Assembly: GCF_028554725.1 (NCBI RefSeq)
Contig: NC_071669.1
Location: forward strand, 52,197,001-52,261,000
Length of the DNA stretch: 64,000 nucleotides
Direction: 5' to 3'
Source of the DNA: Zeugodacus cucurbitae
Lineage: Eukaryota > Arthropoda > Insecta > Diptera > Tephritidae
Shown here: positions 1 through 12,270 of the stretch, piece by piece
How positions within the stretch are numbered: position 1 is the first letter of the stretch
Layout of the letters: every line of letters begins with the position of its first letter
Notes under the pieces: model-generated
What the model was told of the DNA's origin: nothing
Database searches by the model: none
The model's input: only the letters and a program-made list of their open reading frames with translations
Position numbers and translations under genes: made by a program

Positions 1-1569
1 TGTGTGAAATCATAATGAACAATGAGTCGAAATATATATGAAAATATATATGCAGCTTGCATGTATGTGGAGCGGAAATAAAGTCAATAAAAGCTGAAAT
101 ATTAGAACAGAACGAGTACGTGGCTGTAAATTTGCGTGAAAATCGTAAACAAAAGTAAAAATCGCACTGACACTGCTGTTATTATTGTTTTTGTGGAACT
201 CACTGTTTTTATGGCTAGCTGTGAAATTAATGCTTCAGCTTAGATTTTGATAGCAATTTTATAGCAACGTGGTCATTTAGACTTAAAAAATGGACGCTGT
301 GCTACTTTTTTTTTAATATCACTTGCTTTTTTTTTCAAATATTAAACAGCATGCTGTTGCTCTTTAATATCATTAAACTGGAGCAGAGAAACAGTAAAAT
401 TTCAAAATTTCATTTTTGAATCAGTTTGGAATTTGGAGATGTGCAAATGGTGTATTTATAAGTTTCCGTAGATGTAGAGGTGAAACTGGGGTATCTCGTA
501 TGACAGGCTGCTTGAACTGGGGCTTTTTATTTCAATATAATAGTGACCTTCATTCAATAGGATAGTGACCTTTGAGGTACTACCTTTAATTTTGATCGCA
601 TAGTTTGAAAAGTCAAGATGTTTGGTCCCCCTTATATATTTTGGTGAAATTATGAAAATATCTGAATAAATAATTCTTAAGGAAATTATACCCTTAAGCG
701 TTCATAAATAAAATATGAGCGCGTGCATTTAAAGGAAGTAAACTTTAATTACATGCAACAAACAAATATGTAGCATGTGGCAGGTATGTATGTGCTGCCC
801 TGAAGACATATCATTAAAGTTCAATATTAATGTTATAAATGTCAGATTTTTATTTTAATTTTCGAATAGCACGCAGTCGACATTCTTTTATTTCAACACG
901 CATGTTCACCTAACACTACGCTGAGTTGGCTGGAGGGTGGCTGGGATGTGATTCAAGCACCCACCTGCCTTTACAATATTGCTAAAAGCCCCACTCTTGT
1001 GTCATGTAGGTTAAGGGAAGTGATTTTCAAGGACTTGTGCTTTTATGTGTGTTTATCAGAAAAGAAAGAAAAATGCTAAATTTTTAATGTGAATAAACGT
1101 GAAGAACTCACGTGACCTACAAATAAAAAATATATACAAGGGTATTATGTTTCTGCTTTTTGAAGTATGCTTACATGCATATATATATACAGTTATGAAT
1201 TGATGGACGGACTATGCGCATTTGATTGTGTCTAATAAAGGTTTTTATACCATGACTTTCGCTAATTTTTATATGACCCCAAAACCTTTAACATTACGCA
1301 TATACATACTTACGTTCCTTTTGCATAAGGGGTGTACATATTTTTTATGAAATTTTGAAGTATTTTTTGATATTAAATAACTCATGTGAAAAATTTTTTC
1401 GAATCTTTTAAATTATTATGCAAAATTTTAATTTGAATAAGGCTAAGCATATATTGAACTTATGGAAGCAATAACGAACTTGTATGAACAGAGTTGCATT
1501 TGTAATTTCGTTGTTCACTGTTCTGTGACTTAACCAAATGATTACATTCGTGAAATATATACGTAAATA
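1..1569. other. Intergenic or intronic DNA, nothing recognised
   Basis: AT-rich sequence with short homopolymer runs and no open frame of interest. I recognise no repeat end, RNA gene or exon here. Confidence 0.5.
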
Positions 1570-2341
1570 TTAGGTCTACAACTTTGCTTCCGCCGTTTTC
1601 CAATAGATGTCTCTAGGGTCAAGCACTGGTCGATTAAATCGTTTTATATCGATCCTGGACATTTTTGTGAACATTAACCCAACAAAATATTTGTAGAGAT
1701 CTGTTTGCATCCCAAACTTATTCTCAACTGAAATTTTGCTTTTCTTTTTTAATTCCAAGAAAAGTGCTGAGACTCATCGAATGCTTTTGGATACGTACGG
1801 TGAGGCTGTGAAAGAACATGTCGCGAATGGTTTCAACATTTTAAGAATGGTGATTATGAAGTCGAGGACCGGCGTGGTAGTGGAGGGGAGAAGATTTTCG
1901 AAGATGCTGCTAAAGCCAAGTGAAATTATTACAGGAGATCGATACCGAACGCAATTGACGCGTTTGTGCCGAGCACTAAAAGAAAAACGGCCACAGTACG
2001 AGGAAAGGCACGATAAAGTCATTCTCCAGCATGACAATGTTCGGCCTCACGTGGTCAAAAAATATTTGGAGACGCTGAAATGGTAGAATCTTACCCCACC
2101 AGACGTTGCTCCATCTGACTACCACTTGTTCCGATCGATGGCACACGGTCTAGCTAACAAGCACTTCAGTTCTTATGAAGAAGTCAAAAATTGGATTGAT
2201 ACTTGGATCGACTCGAAAGATGAGGAGTTCTTTCGTCACGGAATACGCATGCTGCCAGAAAGATGGTCAAAAGTAGTAGCTAGAGACGGTCAAAATTTTG
2301 AATAACATTTTTGTAACCGCTTTTATACAATGTAGACCTAA
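1570..2341 (+). mobile_element. Degenerate DD34D mariner element
   Basis: The left terminal repeat is TTAGGTCTACAACTTTGC at 1570, preceded by the target dinucleotide TA (1568-1569). The right end finishes GTAGACCTAA at 2341, followed by TA. Only the last 10 or so bases of the right terminal repeat remain: compared with the related element at 5295-5480, about 35 bp between 'TTTTATACAA' and 'GTAGACC' are missing. Inside is a broken mariner transposase. Both ends plus TA duplications define the element; it is dead. Confidence 0.85.
1757..2305 (+). pseudogene. Mariner transposase remnant (DD34D type)
   Basis: The first piece begins with the mariner helix-turn-helix signature (KKSAETHRMLLDTYGEA) but soon leaves frame, and the middle of the protein is missing: the first catalytic aspartate is not present. 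From about 1915 it resumes as SEIITGDRYRTQL, with the second catalytic motif HDNVRPHV near 2030. A stop falls just after ETLKW (2084-2086), with a short deletion where the usual linker would be. The rest continues in another stretch as PPDVAPSDYHLF (third catalytic D) and ends with the typical C-terminal LPERWSKVVARDGQNFE and a stop at 2303-2305. It cannot encode an active enzyme. Family assignment is firm from these motifs; the exact subfamily is not claimed. Confidence 0.85.
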
Positions 2342-5294
2342 TAAGTTACGAGTTATGTGAATCTACGATATATTTATACCAAAAATGGGCGTCAAAGTGC
2401 GCTCTGATGCTAAAATTTAAGAAATTACGAATTTTAACGGATTTATAATCTATAAAAGGGTTAATACATCGACATTTTAGGAGCATAATTACTACTTTAT
2501 GATACATTTTGATATAACTGGATGGATCTTGAAACCACTGAAATAGGTTTTCCGGATTTAAAAAAAACTATATGTTGAACCAGAGACTATGAGTAAAATT
2601 AAACCTTATATGGAAGGCGTACGAAAGAGCAAGAATTTGTGAGCGGAGTGTCAAAATGGGGTTAGTCATATGATAAAAGGTCTAAGGGTGGTACGAAATT
2701 TTGACAACATGATAAGATCAAACAAATGATTTGGCTATTTAACAATGATTTGTAAATTCAGTTTGAACTAGCAGAAGTGAAAAAATTGAAACAGTGAATT
2801 TTTATATTCTCTACTCCATTATTATTGAATAATTTTTTCAACAAAATCTTCCAAACAGCGTAAAGAAAAAGAAACAAGTTTTAACCACATTTATAACAGA
2901 CCTTAATTGACCACTTTGAACTTCACCACATTTAAACAACTGTTAAATTATTTCATAAAAACGGAAAAAAATTGAAATATTTTTGATGAACTTATGTACC
3001 TACATATGCTTACAATAAAATATTAATTACAGTGCAATTTTATGAATATTTTTTTATATGAATATGTGTAGCCTAACTTGCGCATTTTATTTTCATTTTT
3101 AGTGTTGTTTTGTCTGCGCATATAACTGGGTCAATATTTAGCCTTTTCAATTTTCCAGCTTAACACATTGATTATGCAGACTTATATTTCATTACGGTAC
3201 ATACGTACGCGCATACGTGTTTGTGGCACAATTACGTCAATATGTAGATAAATATTTATTTGCGTCTTTTCCCGTACTACAAACACCGTGTACTGGCATA
3301 ATAAACAAAATGCTTAATAAACTGTGCTGCTTTTCGGATATTTTTTGGCATTAAATTATTAGCAACGCTGGAATGGCGAAAAAGCGTTGATTAACTTTTT
3401 CACGAATATACATACATATGTATGTAGAATATATAGGTACATATATGCACAAAGAATTATCGTACGTGTTCATAAATAAATATGAATGTATAGTTCAGCG
3501 CATGAATTCATAATAAGGTGGTTGAGTGCGTGTTGGTGAAATTATTGCATTTAATTCTATCAAAAATATGTAATTATTTTATGGGCTGTAATTCGATAAT
3601 AGTTTTTAGTTAAGAATTCAAGCTTTGGCACAAAATTTTTTAAATAAATTATAGTATACAACCTTGTAATGGTCTTTATTTTTTATTTTAATATTAGAGA
3701 CATTCTCATTTATCAAAATGAGTAATTTTTTGTCAGATTTAGTTGTACAAGTCTATGCATCAAACTCCACAATCTTGTCATATATATTACTGAGACATAT
3801 TTCATATCTATATGTTGTCATGACAACTACAACAGCCCTCTTTCATTTGCACGAGCATTGTGAATCGAACATATGACTGGCATTAATCAAATAAACCGTC
3901 ATAATCAACAAGACTTAGATTGATTGACTAATATTTACGATTAAAAACAGAGTGGCAATTACTCAATATTAGTATTGCTGAATATTTAGCAATAATAAAA
4001 AAAGTATAATATAAATAAAAAATTATATATTCTATATAAATTTAGTTGGAACATAAGGTTTTATCACAAATTTATATCCTGTAAGCTATAATTTTTCTCT
4101 ACATCTATAATATAATACCCGACTCATGCTTTCTTCAGTGAAAGAAAATTTTTCATAGATCCAAATTTGGTCTATATTTTCTGCAAAGAATTTTGTGAAA
4201 CAATAGGGTTAACATAGCGCATGTACCTATGTAAGTACATACATACGGAAACAAAATGTGCGTGTGTGTAATTACACCCATCATTTACTCAAAATGAAAT
4301 CAATGAACTGACGCAAATTCGGGCGTCAGCTAGGCCAGCTGGAATAAAGAGACTCCGTTGTGAAGCTTTTGCTTTTCTTTTTATCTTTTTCTTTCCTGTC
4401 ATTGATTTACTTTGAAGTTGATATGATAATGCCGGTTTGGTATAAAAAACATATAAAATTTTATTTGAAAACAATAATTTCCTTATGTTTTCATATGTTA
4501 ATGTATATACCGTTTTATTTTTGAATTCATCAAAGGTTTTATTTTTGACTTTCTTATTATTTCTTTTATAATTGTATTCTTATCTTCATAAACTTGTACT
4601 TAAAGTTTTGTGCCTAACTGTTTCGGCCGCGTCTACTTCTCAATGGGTTTAAAAAGTTCGCACTCCACATATGTTATGAATTTGTATCGAGTATATCAAT
4701 AAATTTAAGGCAGTTAGCAACAAGCATACAAATTCGAAGTTCTCCGAGTAATTATTATCAGTACAATGTTTTTTTATTCGCTCGGTCAATTACAGTAGTC
4801 GACTCATATCTACGCATTTCATTAGGAGTGTACTTAGTATACTCGCAGTGTTTTACAGTTTCAGATAAAAATATATTTATTTATATTTTATTTGATTTAA
4901 CTAATGTTGCCACGGGTACAATTCCTTGCGGAAGTTAGACTATAGTGTTGCTAAGTTCAAAGGTTCATAAGTCGTTACTTACAATAATTTATTTGTAATA
5001 TTTAACACATTTACGCTGACTTTGAACTTTAAATACTACCTGCACCTTTAAACATTTCCAACTAATCCAATTTACAAATGGAAAGGTAGGTAACTTACCT
5101 GAAAATGAAGAAAAGAAAAATATTATTAGCAATGAATCTATGTGTATATATCTATATAATTAATATTAATATAATTTAATTGACGGTATTTTAATGTCAT
5201 TAGCACTCTTCAGTTCTTTTACAACCATTGTTTGTAATTTATACCAGTTGTTTGTTCGATTTGCAATTATTTAAAGCTTAGCGATAGTTAAGGC
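2342..5294. other. Intergenic or intronic DNA
   Basis: No convincing exon or repeat boundary. It holds one copy (3860-3884, inverted) of the dispersed motif described in the findings and another at 5239-5262. A 45-bp stretch at about 5088-5130 resembles 23117-23160. Confidence 0.4.
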
Positions 5295-5480
5295 TTCCAA
5301 TAGATGTCTCTAGGGTCAAGCACTGGTCGATTAAATCGATTAAATCGTTTTATATCGATCTTGGACATTTGTGTCAACATTAACCCATACGGCCAATATT
5401 TTGAATAACATATTTGTAACCGTTTTTATACAAAAAAACTCAAATTTACAAAAAAAGCGGAAGCAAAGTTGTAGACCTAA
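5295..5480. mobile_element. MITE-sized deletion derivative of the 1570-2341 mariner
   Basis: The first about 95 bp (from CCAATAGATGTC) match the left subterminal part of the mariner at 1570. They are joined directly to its right end (TTTTGAATAACAT... TTGTAACCGTTTTTATAC). This copy has the full right terminal repeat GCGGAAGCAAAGTTGTAGAC, ending at 5480 before a TA. The left terminal repeat itself is absent, so the copy is probably immobile. It has a small internal duplication of TTAAATCGA. Confidence 0.8.
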
Positions 5481-6814
5481 TACAATATTCTACTGATACT
5501 TTCTGATCGGGCTTTGGTGCTTACTGTAGAAAGATCATCTCAACGATGATAAAAAAGTATAAATTGTCAACTTGTGTAGGAGCGAGAGAGAGAGTAGGAG
5601 AGCATCAGGAGTAAGTTTATCTAGGGACCCAGAACTCTGCTCTAGTTTTAAATGATTAAATTCAGTTATTCTAAATTTCTTCCTTTGCATTTTAATTTAT
5701 CTTGGCTTTTTATTTAATTTTTTTCTTTTTTTGTAAAAACAGCTGATACGCTTATTAACTTGTTTACTAGAATTTGCGGTTTCATATACATATCTTATCT
5801 TTGACATAAAAAAATATAGCAATTTGATAAGAATTTTGAAGTGTGATACTTGAAAAGAACAATAGATAATAAATAACTGTAAATTGATAGCAAAATTTAT
5901 GGTCTGCGCACAGGTTTGTCATAAAAGGAGAATGTGTGACTCAGTAGTTCTTATCAGTATATGAAAACCGCGCCCAACTAAATATGAATTGTTTATACCA
6001 ACACTTGCCAGTACACACAGAGTACATGATATCGCAACAAAAAGTGAAAATATAATTAAAAAAAAAAAAATCGAAGGTTCAGTAAAAAATTTCATTTAAT
6101 TCAAATGGTTTTTTTTTTAAGAATAAAAACAGCATATTTGTTTCCAAGAATGAATGAAAAAATCCTAAAATATTCTAAATTCTCAAACGAACTAAATAAT
6201 ATTTAAAGAAAGAATGGCATCGAAAAAAAGCTTCTAATATATATATGTATGTATATTTTCGCAATGGGTGACACAGTGACGCAAGCAAGCAGCAATGATA
6301 ATGAAAAGTTTGAAGTAAATTGTTTATTGTTGTTGTCGCGTTTATTTGCCATCGTCAGCAAAAATATATAAACTGACCACAATGTCAATAGAATGGTTGG
6401 GCAACCGACAATAACAGCTGCGGTAATTTGATAAATTTTGCGTAATTTGAGTTATAAAAATTATAAATTCAAATACATACATATCTGCTAAACATATATA
6501 AAAAATATGAACAGTAAATAAAAATGAAAAAAAAAAATAAATTTAACTATTTACTACCATATAAGTATGTATTTATATATTAAATTTCGATATAGTCAGT
6601 GTTTATCGGAAATTTTTATTAAATTCAGTTCATTACAAGAATTTCTTAAAACAAACTGATAGGAAAACCCTAATGACGTTAGCTGTTGGTCCGCAGACAG
6701 CAGAGAACAAAGAACTGGTATAATTCGTTAGTGAGTAGTGAATCGAACAAACTATACTAGCTGCTACAACCATTTACCGATCCCATCAGCGTTAGATCGC
6801 CGAAATATCCCTTA
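5481..6814. other. Intergenic or intronic DNA
   Basis: Contains a short GA run (5583-5595) and an inverted copy of the dispersed motif at about 6739-6761. Nothing else recognised. Confidence 0.4.
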
Positions 6815-7170
6815 TAGTATGTTTACATAAGAAAATAATCTCGTTCTAAGCTCGTTCAATAATGTAACCGTTTGCATATAGCCAAATGAGATTATCAATT
6901 GTCAAAAATGTTGCATTTGTTGTTGTATTACACATATTTCTCTCGCTGTCGGCCATTTTTATTACATTTTCATTTGACATTTCATCTGTTCTACGCAAAA
7001 TTATCGATAAACCTAGGCATAACACCGAAAATCTAGTTGTATAAAACGAGATAATTTCATAATCTTGGTTTATCCAGAGAGGAATTTGTATGGGAAATCT
7101 CGTTTCTTAATTACAGATTATCGAGTTAAGCTCGTAAATGGAGATAATCTCGTTATATGTAAACATAGTT
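6815..7170. mobile_element. Small inverted-repeat element (MITE), family unknown
   Basis: The left end TATGTTTACATAAGAAAATA followed by ATCTCG is mirrored at the right by CGTTATATGTAAACATA. The terminal dozen bases match perfectly and similarity continues inward (AATCTCG / CGAGATTAT). The interior has no coding capacity and repeats the motif 'gagattatc' several times. The target duplication cannot be read with certainty, so the superfamily is left open. Confidence 0.6.
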
Positions 7171-8391
7171 TTAGCAGCATAAAAACCGGGTCAATTTCGG
7201 TGGTTTAGAACCGACTTTTGTGGGAATTTACAGTTCAGACAGACAGATTCTTGACTGTAATGTACTAAAACTGGTATAAACTTTGTTTAATAGCATTGAA
7301 GAAAGCGGTTATACCACTTTAGTGGGGTATACTCTCTTGTTACCAATTGAAATAACTAACCTTGTTTTTGCTTTCGCATGGAAAGATGATATAACGATCG
7401 CATATTAAATAATGTCAAATTTTTTATACCAGACTTTTGTTCAATTCACCACACTCCAAAGCTTGGTTAAGACAGCTATTATAATATTACTCTGTTCTAT
7501 CTCATTCTTTCACTGATTAACCTTCACGCATGAGGGAAGAACAAATAATGAGCGGAAAGAGTTGACGAGTAAGAACAAAAAATTACGAAAATTGATTTAA
7601 ACAACACCAAAATCTCTCTCCAGCATGATGACCAACCACTTCATTAATAGCCACTAAATTCTAAATATGTATGTATAGTATGTATTTATGCACGTTTGAA
7701 CACAAAAATTTAAGCTTTCAGACCATTAATTTATTCTCGAATTACGAAAGCAAAATATTTTTTATTTTATTTTTTTAAAACATGAAAAATATTTTTCTTT
7801 TACTACGCTTAAGCGACTTTATTTACTTGTAAACAGTTTCAAAATATAATTAAAACAGCAAATATTAACGGGATCGTTGGGCAATGAGCTGGCAATTTGC
7901 TATGACTATGCAAACTAATTTGTATATATACATACATACATATGTATGTAAAAAGAGTCAAACACGTTCAGTGTCATTAACTATTTTGCTGGAAATTTGC
8001 ACCGCTTTCACCTGGCACCAGCAGGCACGTCGCTGCTGCTCTCCACGTTAGGTTTGTAGTTGCTGTAGATATATATATGTATGTGTGTTGTGTTATAGAA
8101 GTGTGTGTGTGGTATGATGACCGCTACAAATGCGAGAAGTGAATAAATTTTAGAACCAAATATTTATTGTACAACTGTTTTGAAAGTTGTTAACGCTTAT
8201 GAAAATTTGCTTTGCCTATACGTTCGTCATACTTTTGGTAAATAAAGAACATATGAGAGCGCGGAGGAAGAGTGCTCTCGAATTATATATTTAGTAAATT
8301 ACTAAATTCTGAATTAGAATAATAAATAAATGTAGTCTCTCCGTTGTGCTTTCTTAAAAAAGTTCCAGTTTAACTATTAAATTTATTCAAT
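7171..8391. other. Intergenic or intronic DNA
   Basis: Short TG and CATA repeats around 7920-7950 and 8070-8115. A diverged copy of the dispersed motif lies at 7426-7460. No exon seen. Confidence 0.4.
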
Positions 8392-8600
8392 TTATACCAG
8401 TTGCTACTATTCAACTTTTGACGATTCGAAGACTGCTTGTATAAGTCAAAATGTCTTACATGAAGCCAGTTGCGGTTCGAAAGTCAAAAAGCAAGGTCAC
8501 CATTTAAGGGTTTCCAGCGTTTTTTTTTAGCGACCAGGGGAGTTACAAGTATAGATTTGTTAAGAAGCCACTATTTGAGTTGCTAAGCAAACTGGTATAA
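8392..8600. mobile_element. 209-bp inverted-repeat element
   Basis: Starts TTATACCAGTTGCTA and ends TAGCAAACTGGTATAA (inverted, with small gaps), giving terminal repeats of about 15-19 bp. No coding capacity. The TTATACCAGTT end is shared with the dispersed motif found elsewhere in the window. Superfamily not assigned. Confidence 0.5.
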
Positions 8601-9899
8601 GTAGTATGAACGCAAAACTCTCATTGATAAATACAGAATGGATTCGATAGCACACAAGCATATTCTATATAAGTAAAGAGGTAGCAGACAGTGGCTTCCG
8701 TTAACGCCTTTCATGCTTTTTTGCGCTGCCAATAAATAAAGCTTCACCACAGCAAAAGAGGCCAGCGTATCTAGTAAAACACACACACACATATACATAT
8801 ATACGAGTATATTATATAAATAGAATTATTAGTATTATGTATGTATGCACATACAATAACTCTGGTTGCTCTGCACTACTGCTCGCTCATGTTATGCCAT
8901 TTTAATATAAACAAGCTATATTTGTACAAACGTTTATCTATACATGTATCTCTACTCTGTATGAATAAATTTCTTTTTCGTTTCATTTCGTTTATTTTTT
9001 TTTCATTTATGGGCGTTGCGTCAAATGTCTTGCGCCATTTCTTCCCGTTGAACACAATAAGTACATTGATCTTTTATTATTGTCTACTTTGGTATCGACA
9101 TCCATATCTACATATGTATCTGTGTATCTACGCGTATGTACATATTTATTATTTACTTGCTCATTGGTTTGTTTGTAGGTTAAGCGCGTTGTTTGCTGAC
9201 AAATATGCGCAAATTCTTTTTTATATTGCCAATATGTAAATATATTGAAGCGAATTAATATGCATGTGTACGCAGTGTCAGAGATGGGTAACAGTGGTCA
9301 GTGCAAACATATCTATATACCAAATATATATATATTAATAGAGTTTGATAGATAATCCATGAACTATGTGTTTCTGTAAATTATTGAAGCAAAATCTTAT
9401 TCATTGCAAAATTTCGAATTTCAAGAGCTTGTTACTAATCAATTCTTGGAACATCTCCAGCGAATCAGAAACATGTTTGCTGAACTTCTGAATTATATTA
9501 TATAATATATCTTCGATGGTCTTTAACCAGTACCAAGCGATTTATGGAGCCAACCATGGTTTTGCCGGCTGCCTACCAGATCTTCGAGACTCGAAAATCA
9601 TCAACGAAGAAAAATTTAGATGTAATTTTTTGTTCGAGTCTATTGGAACAAAATATATTTGCTTTAAATTTAGTTTGAATTACTCTGGTATATAGGGTTG
9701 ATGCATGTTCAAATTTAGTCATGAGTTTATTATTTCACAACAAAATGTTTGGAGTGAATATCATATAGGCAATGATTGGTATTGTTGTAGTCAATAACTA
9801 ATTTTGTTTTGTAAAAATAAGTAGCCTTGAAATGGGATCAGTTAAAGTGCGATTTGTGAAAATCTTAGATTGATAAGATCGGTAAAAGATAGAGAAGGC
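8601..9899. other. Intergenic or intronic DNA
   Basis: A 132-codon open frame on the plus strand (8841-9239) has low-complexity, AT-driven composition and no domain; I do not call it a gene. Nothing else recognised. Confidence 0.4.
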
Positions 9900-10069
9900 G
9901 TTCTTTCAATCCCCCAAGGGGTTAGATGGGTTTCAAAATTTCAAACTTTATATACCAAAAATATCAAATCAATCCGAGTAATATTCTGAAAGATATACAC
10001 TTTGGAAGTTCCGCCCATAAGGCCACGTCAGTACGAATGTAAAACTTTAAACGCATTTATCTCAAAATA

Positions 10070-11375
10070 AAGGGTGATTTTTTAAGAGCTTGATAACTTT
10101 TTTAAAAAAAAAAACGCATAAAATTTGCAAAATCTCATCGGTTCTTTATTTGAAACGTTAGATTGGTTCATGACATTTACTTTTTGAAGATAATTTCATT
10201 TAAATGTTGACCGCGGCTGCGTCTTAGGTGGTCCATTCGGAAAGTCCAATTTTGGGCAACTTTTTCGAGCATTTCGGCCGGAATAGCCCGAATTTCTTCG
10301 GAAATGTTGTCTTCCAAAGCTGGAATAGTTGCTGGCTTATTTCTGTAGACTTTAGACTTGACGTAGCCCCACAAAAAATAGTCTAAAGGCGTTAAATCGC
10401 ATGATCTTGGTGGCCAACTTACGGGTCCATTTCTTGAGATGAATTGTTCTCCGAAGTTTTCCCTCAAAATGGCCATAGAATCGCGAGCTGTGTGGCATGT
10501 AGCGCCATCTTGTTGAAACCACATGTCAACCAAGTTCAGTTCTTCCATTTTTGGCAACAAAAAGTTTGTTAGCATCGAACGATAGCGATCGCCATTCACC
10601 GTAACGTTGCGTCCAACAGCATCTTTGAAAAAATACGGTCCAATGATTCCACCAGCGTACAAACCACACCAAACAGTGCATTTTTCGGGATGCATGGGCA
10701 GTTCTTGAACGGCTTCTGGTTGCTCTTCACCCCAAATGCGGCAATTTTGCTTATTTACGTAGCCATTCAACCAGAAATGAGCCTCATCGCTGAACAAAAT
10801 TTGTCGATAAAAAAGCGGATTTTCTGCCAACTTTTCTAGGGCCCATTCACTGAAAATTCGACGTTGTGGCAGATCGTTCGGCTTCAGTTCTTGCACGAGC
10901 TGTATTTTATACGGTTTTACACCAAGATCTTTGCGTAAAATCTTCCATGTGGTCGAATAACACAAACCCAATTGCTGCGAACGGCGACGAATCGACATTT
11001 CACGGTCTTCAGCCACACTCTCAGAAACAGACGCAATATTCTCTTCTGTACGCACTGTACGCATTCGTGTGGTTGGTTTAATGTCCAATAAAGTAAACTG
11101 AGTGCGAAACTTGGTCACAATCGCATTAATTGTTTGCTCACTTGGTCGATTATGTAGACCATAAATCGGACGTAAAGCGCGAAACACATTTCGAACCGAA
11201 CACTGATTTTGGTAATAAAATTCAATGATTTGCAAGCGTTGCTCGTTAGTAAGTCTATTCATGATGAAATGTCAAAGCATACTGAGCATCTTTCTCTTTG
11301 ACACCATGTCTGAAATCCCACGTGATCTGTCAAATACTAATGCATGAAAATCCTAACCTCAAAAAAATCACCCGT
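10070..11375 (-). mobile_element. DD41D mariner element, copy A (complete)
   Basis: 1306-bp element with transposase on the minus strand. Ends read AAGGGTGATTTTTTAAGAG at 10070 and, inverted, ACGGGTGATTTTTTTGAGG at 11375; a TA lies outside each end (10068-10069 and 11376-11377). The sequence just inside the 10070 end carries about 55 bp that are absent from the copy at 50962-52212. It lies inside repeat R3, whose second copy at about 18050 shows the unoccupied TA site. Confidence 0.93.
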
Positions 11376-12270
11376 TACAATTTTTCAAGTCGGTGGAAAC
11401 GATAACTCAAAAAGTTATGAAGCGATTTTGTTCAAATTTTGCACACAACTTTGGAATAACATTATCTAGTTAACGAAATAATATTTTTTTATGTTTTTAT
11501 TATAACTATTTTTTCAAGGCAATATATGGCGATTATTTGATCAAAGAAGGGAGTTTTTTGGTTTAAATTCTGTCAAAAGTTCAATTTTCAATATTTTCTT
11601 TTTTCCTTCGTCCATTAACTAGATTTATCCATGTACTATCGAAATATTTTTGGTTTATTGTTTTAAGATGAACCAATCATGAGTTATGATGTCCACCGCA
11701 AGACCTTTTTTTTTTGGAAACGTCATGGAAAATAATGTGCCAACGGCTGAGTTTTCGGAATTTTTACATAAAATTTTCACAAAATACTGTTTAAACATGT
11801 ATCGCAGAACTGTTTAAATGAAATATATCATTGGGTATTTTATACCGTCAAATATTGACAAATCCAATGTGGAGAAACAATAGCTGGACTTTGAAGCTAC
11901 ATCTATAAAACCTATAATAATATATGTATGAAACATACAAATATTCATATGACTCTCTTGTTTATTATAAGTCCATTGGTATGTATATATACATATGTAT
12001 CACTAAACAAATTTATATTGCATAGACCAAGTTAATATTTATTCGAGTGGCGCGTAACAAAACACAGCTGTTCTCCAGCCAACTTAATTACTTTCCAATA
12101 AACATTTATGTATTTATTTATTTGCGGCGATGTGGCACGTATTCGTGGAATTGTGTTGGCTCACAATATCCGTATGCAATGGATATTAGAGTGGGGAAAT
12201 ATATAGCACTCGACTTTATTGCATTTCAAATGAAATATTACTCAAAATCTACTATAAGGAGTATTTGAAA
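10141..12270. repeat. Tandem duplication, unit 1 (2,130 bp)
   Basis: Starts GTTCTTTATTTG inside mariner copy A and runs through the rest of the mariner and about 900 bp of its flank, ending GGAGTATTTGAAA. Unit 2 follows with no spacer, and every line I compared was identical. The three breakpoints share GTT (10141, 12271, 14401). Confidence 0.93.
10177..11262 (-). CDS. Tc1/mariner transposase, DD41D type (copy A)
   Basis: 361-residue protein that cuts and pastes its own element, acting in the nucleus on the terminal repeats. An N-terminal helix-turn-helix spans about residues 6-52 (NEQRLQIIEFYYQN...). A second one is around 88-114 (SIRRRSQQLGL..TWKILRK). Catalytic aspartates are D159 in FSDEAHF, D252 in FQQDGATCH and D294 in TPLDYFLWG. 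D159-D252 has 92 residues between, as in classic mariners; D252-D294 has 41, the spacing of the DD41D (rosa/VISITOR) group. No frameshift or stop; the length is usual for the family. The ATG starts about 110 bp inside the element end. All catalytic residues are present, so it could be active; expression is not shown by sequence. Confidence 0.93.
   Translation of the reverse strand: MNRLTNEQRLQIIEFYYQNQCSVRNVFRALRPIYGLHNRPSEQTINAIVTKFRTQFTLLDIKPTTRMRTVRTEENIASVSESVAEDREMSIRRRSQQLGLCYSTTWKILRKDLGVKPYKIQLVQELKPNDLPQRRIFSEWALEKLAENPLFYRQILFSDEAHFWLNGYVNKQNCRIWGEEQPEAVQELPMHPEKCTVWCGLYAGGIIGPYFFKDAVGRNVTVNGDRYRSMLTNFLLPKMEELNLVDMWFQQDGATCHTARDSMAILRENFGEQFISRNGPVSWPPRSCDLTPLDYFLWGYVKSKVYRNKPATIPALEDNISEEIRAIPAEMLEKVAQNWTFRMDHLRRSRGQHLNEIIFKK

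Larger units (their letters stand above)
9900..11850 (+). repeat. Interspersed repeat R3, copy 1 (split by the DD41D mariner)
   Basis: The parts 9900-10069 and 11376 to about 11640 match the reverse complement of 17780-18245 in order. They share a segment containing CTTTAAACGCATTTATCTCA and one containing AAGTTATGAAGCGATTTT. The mariner at 10070-11375 sits exactly between the two halves, so R3 was there first. The part beyond 11376 is carried twice because of the tandem duplication. No coding capacity; class unknown. Confidence 0.75.
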
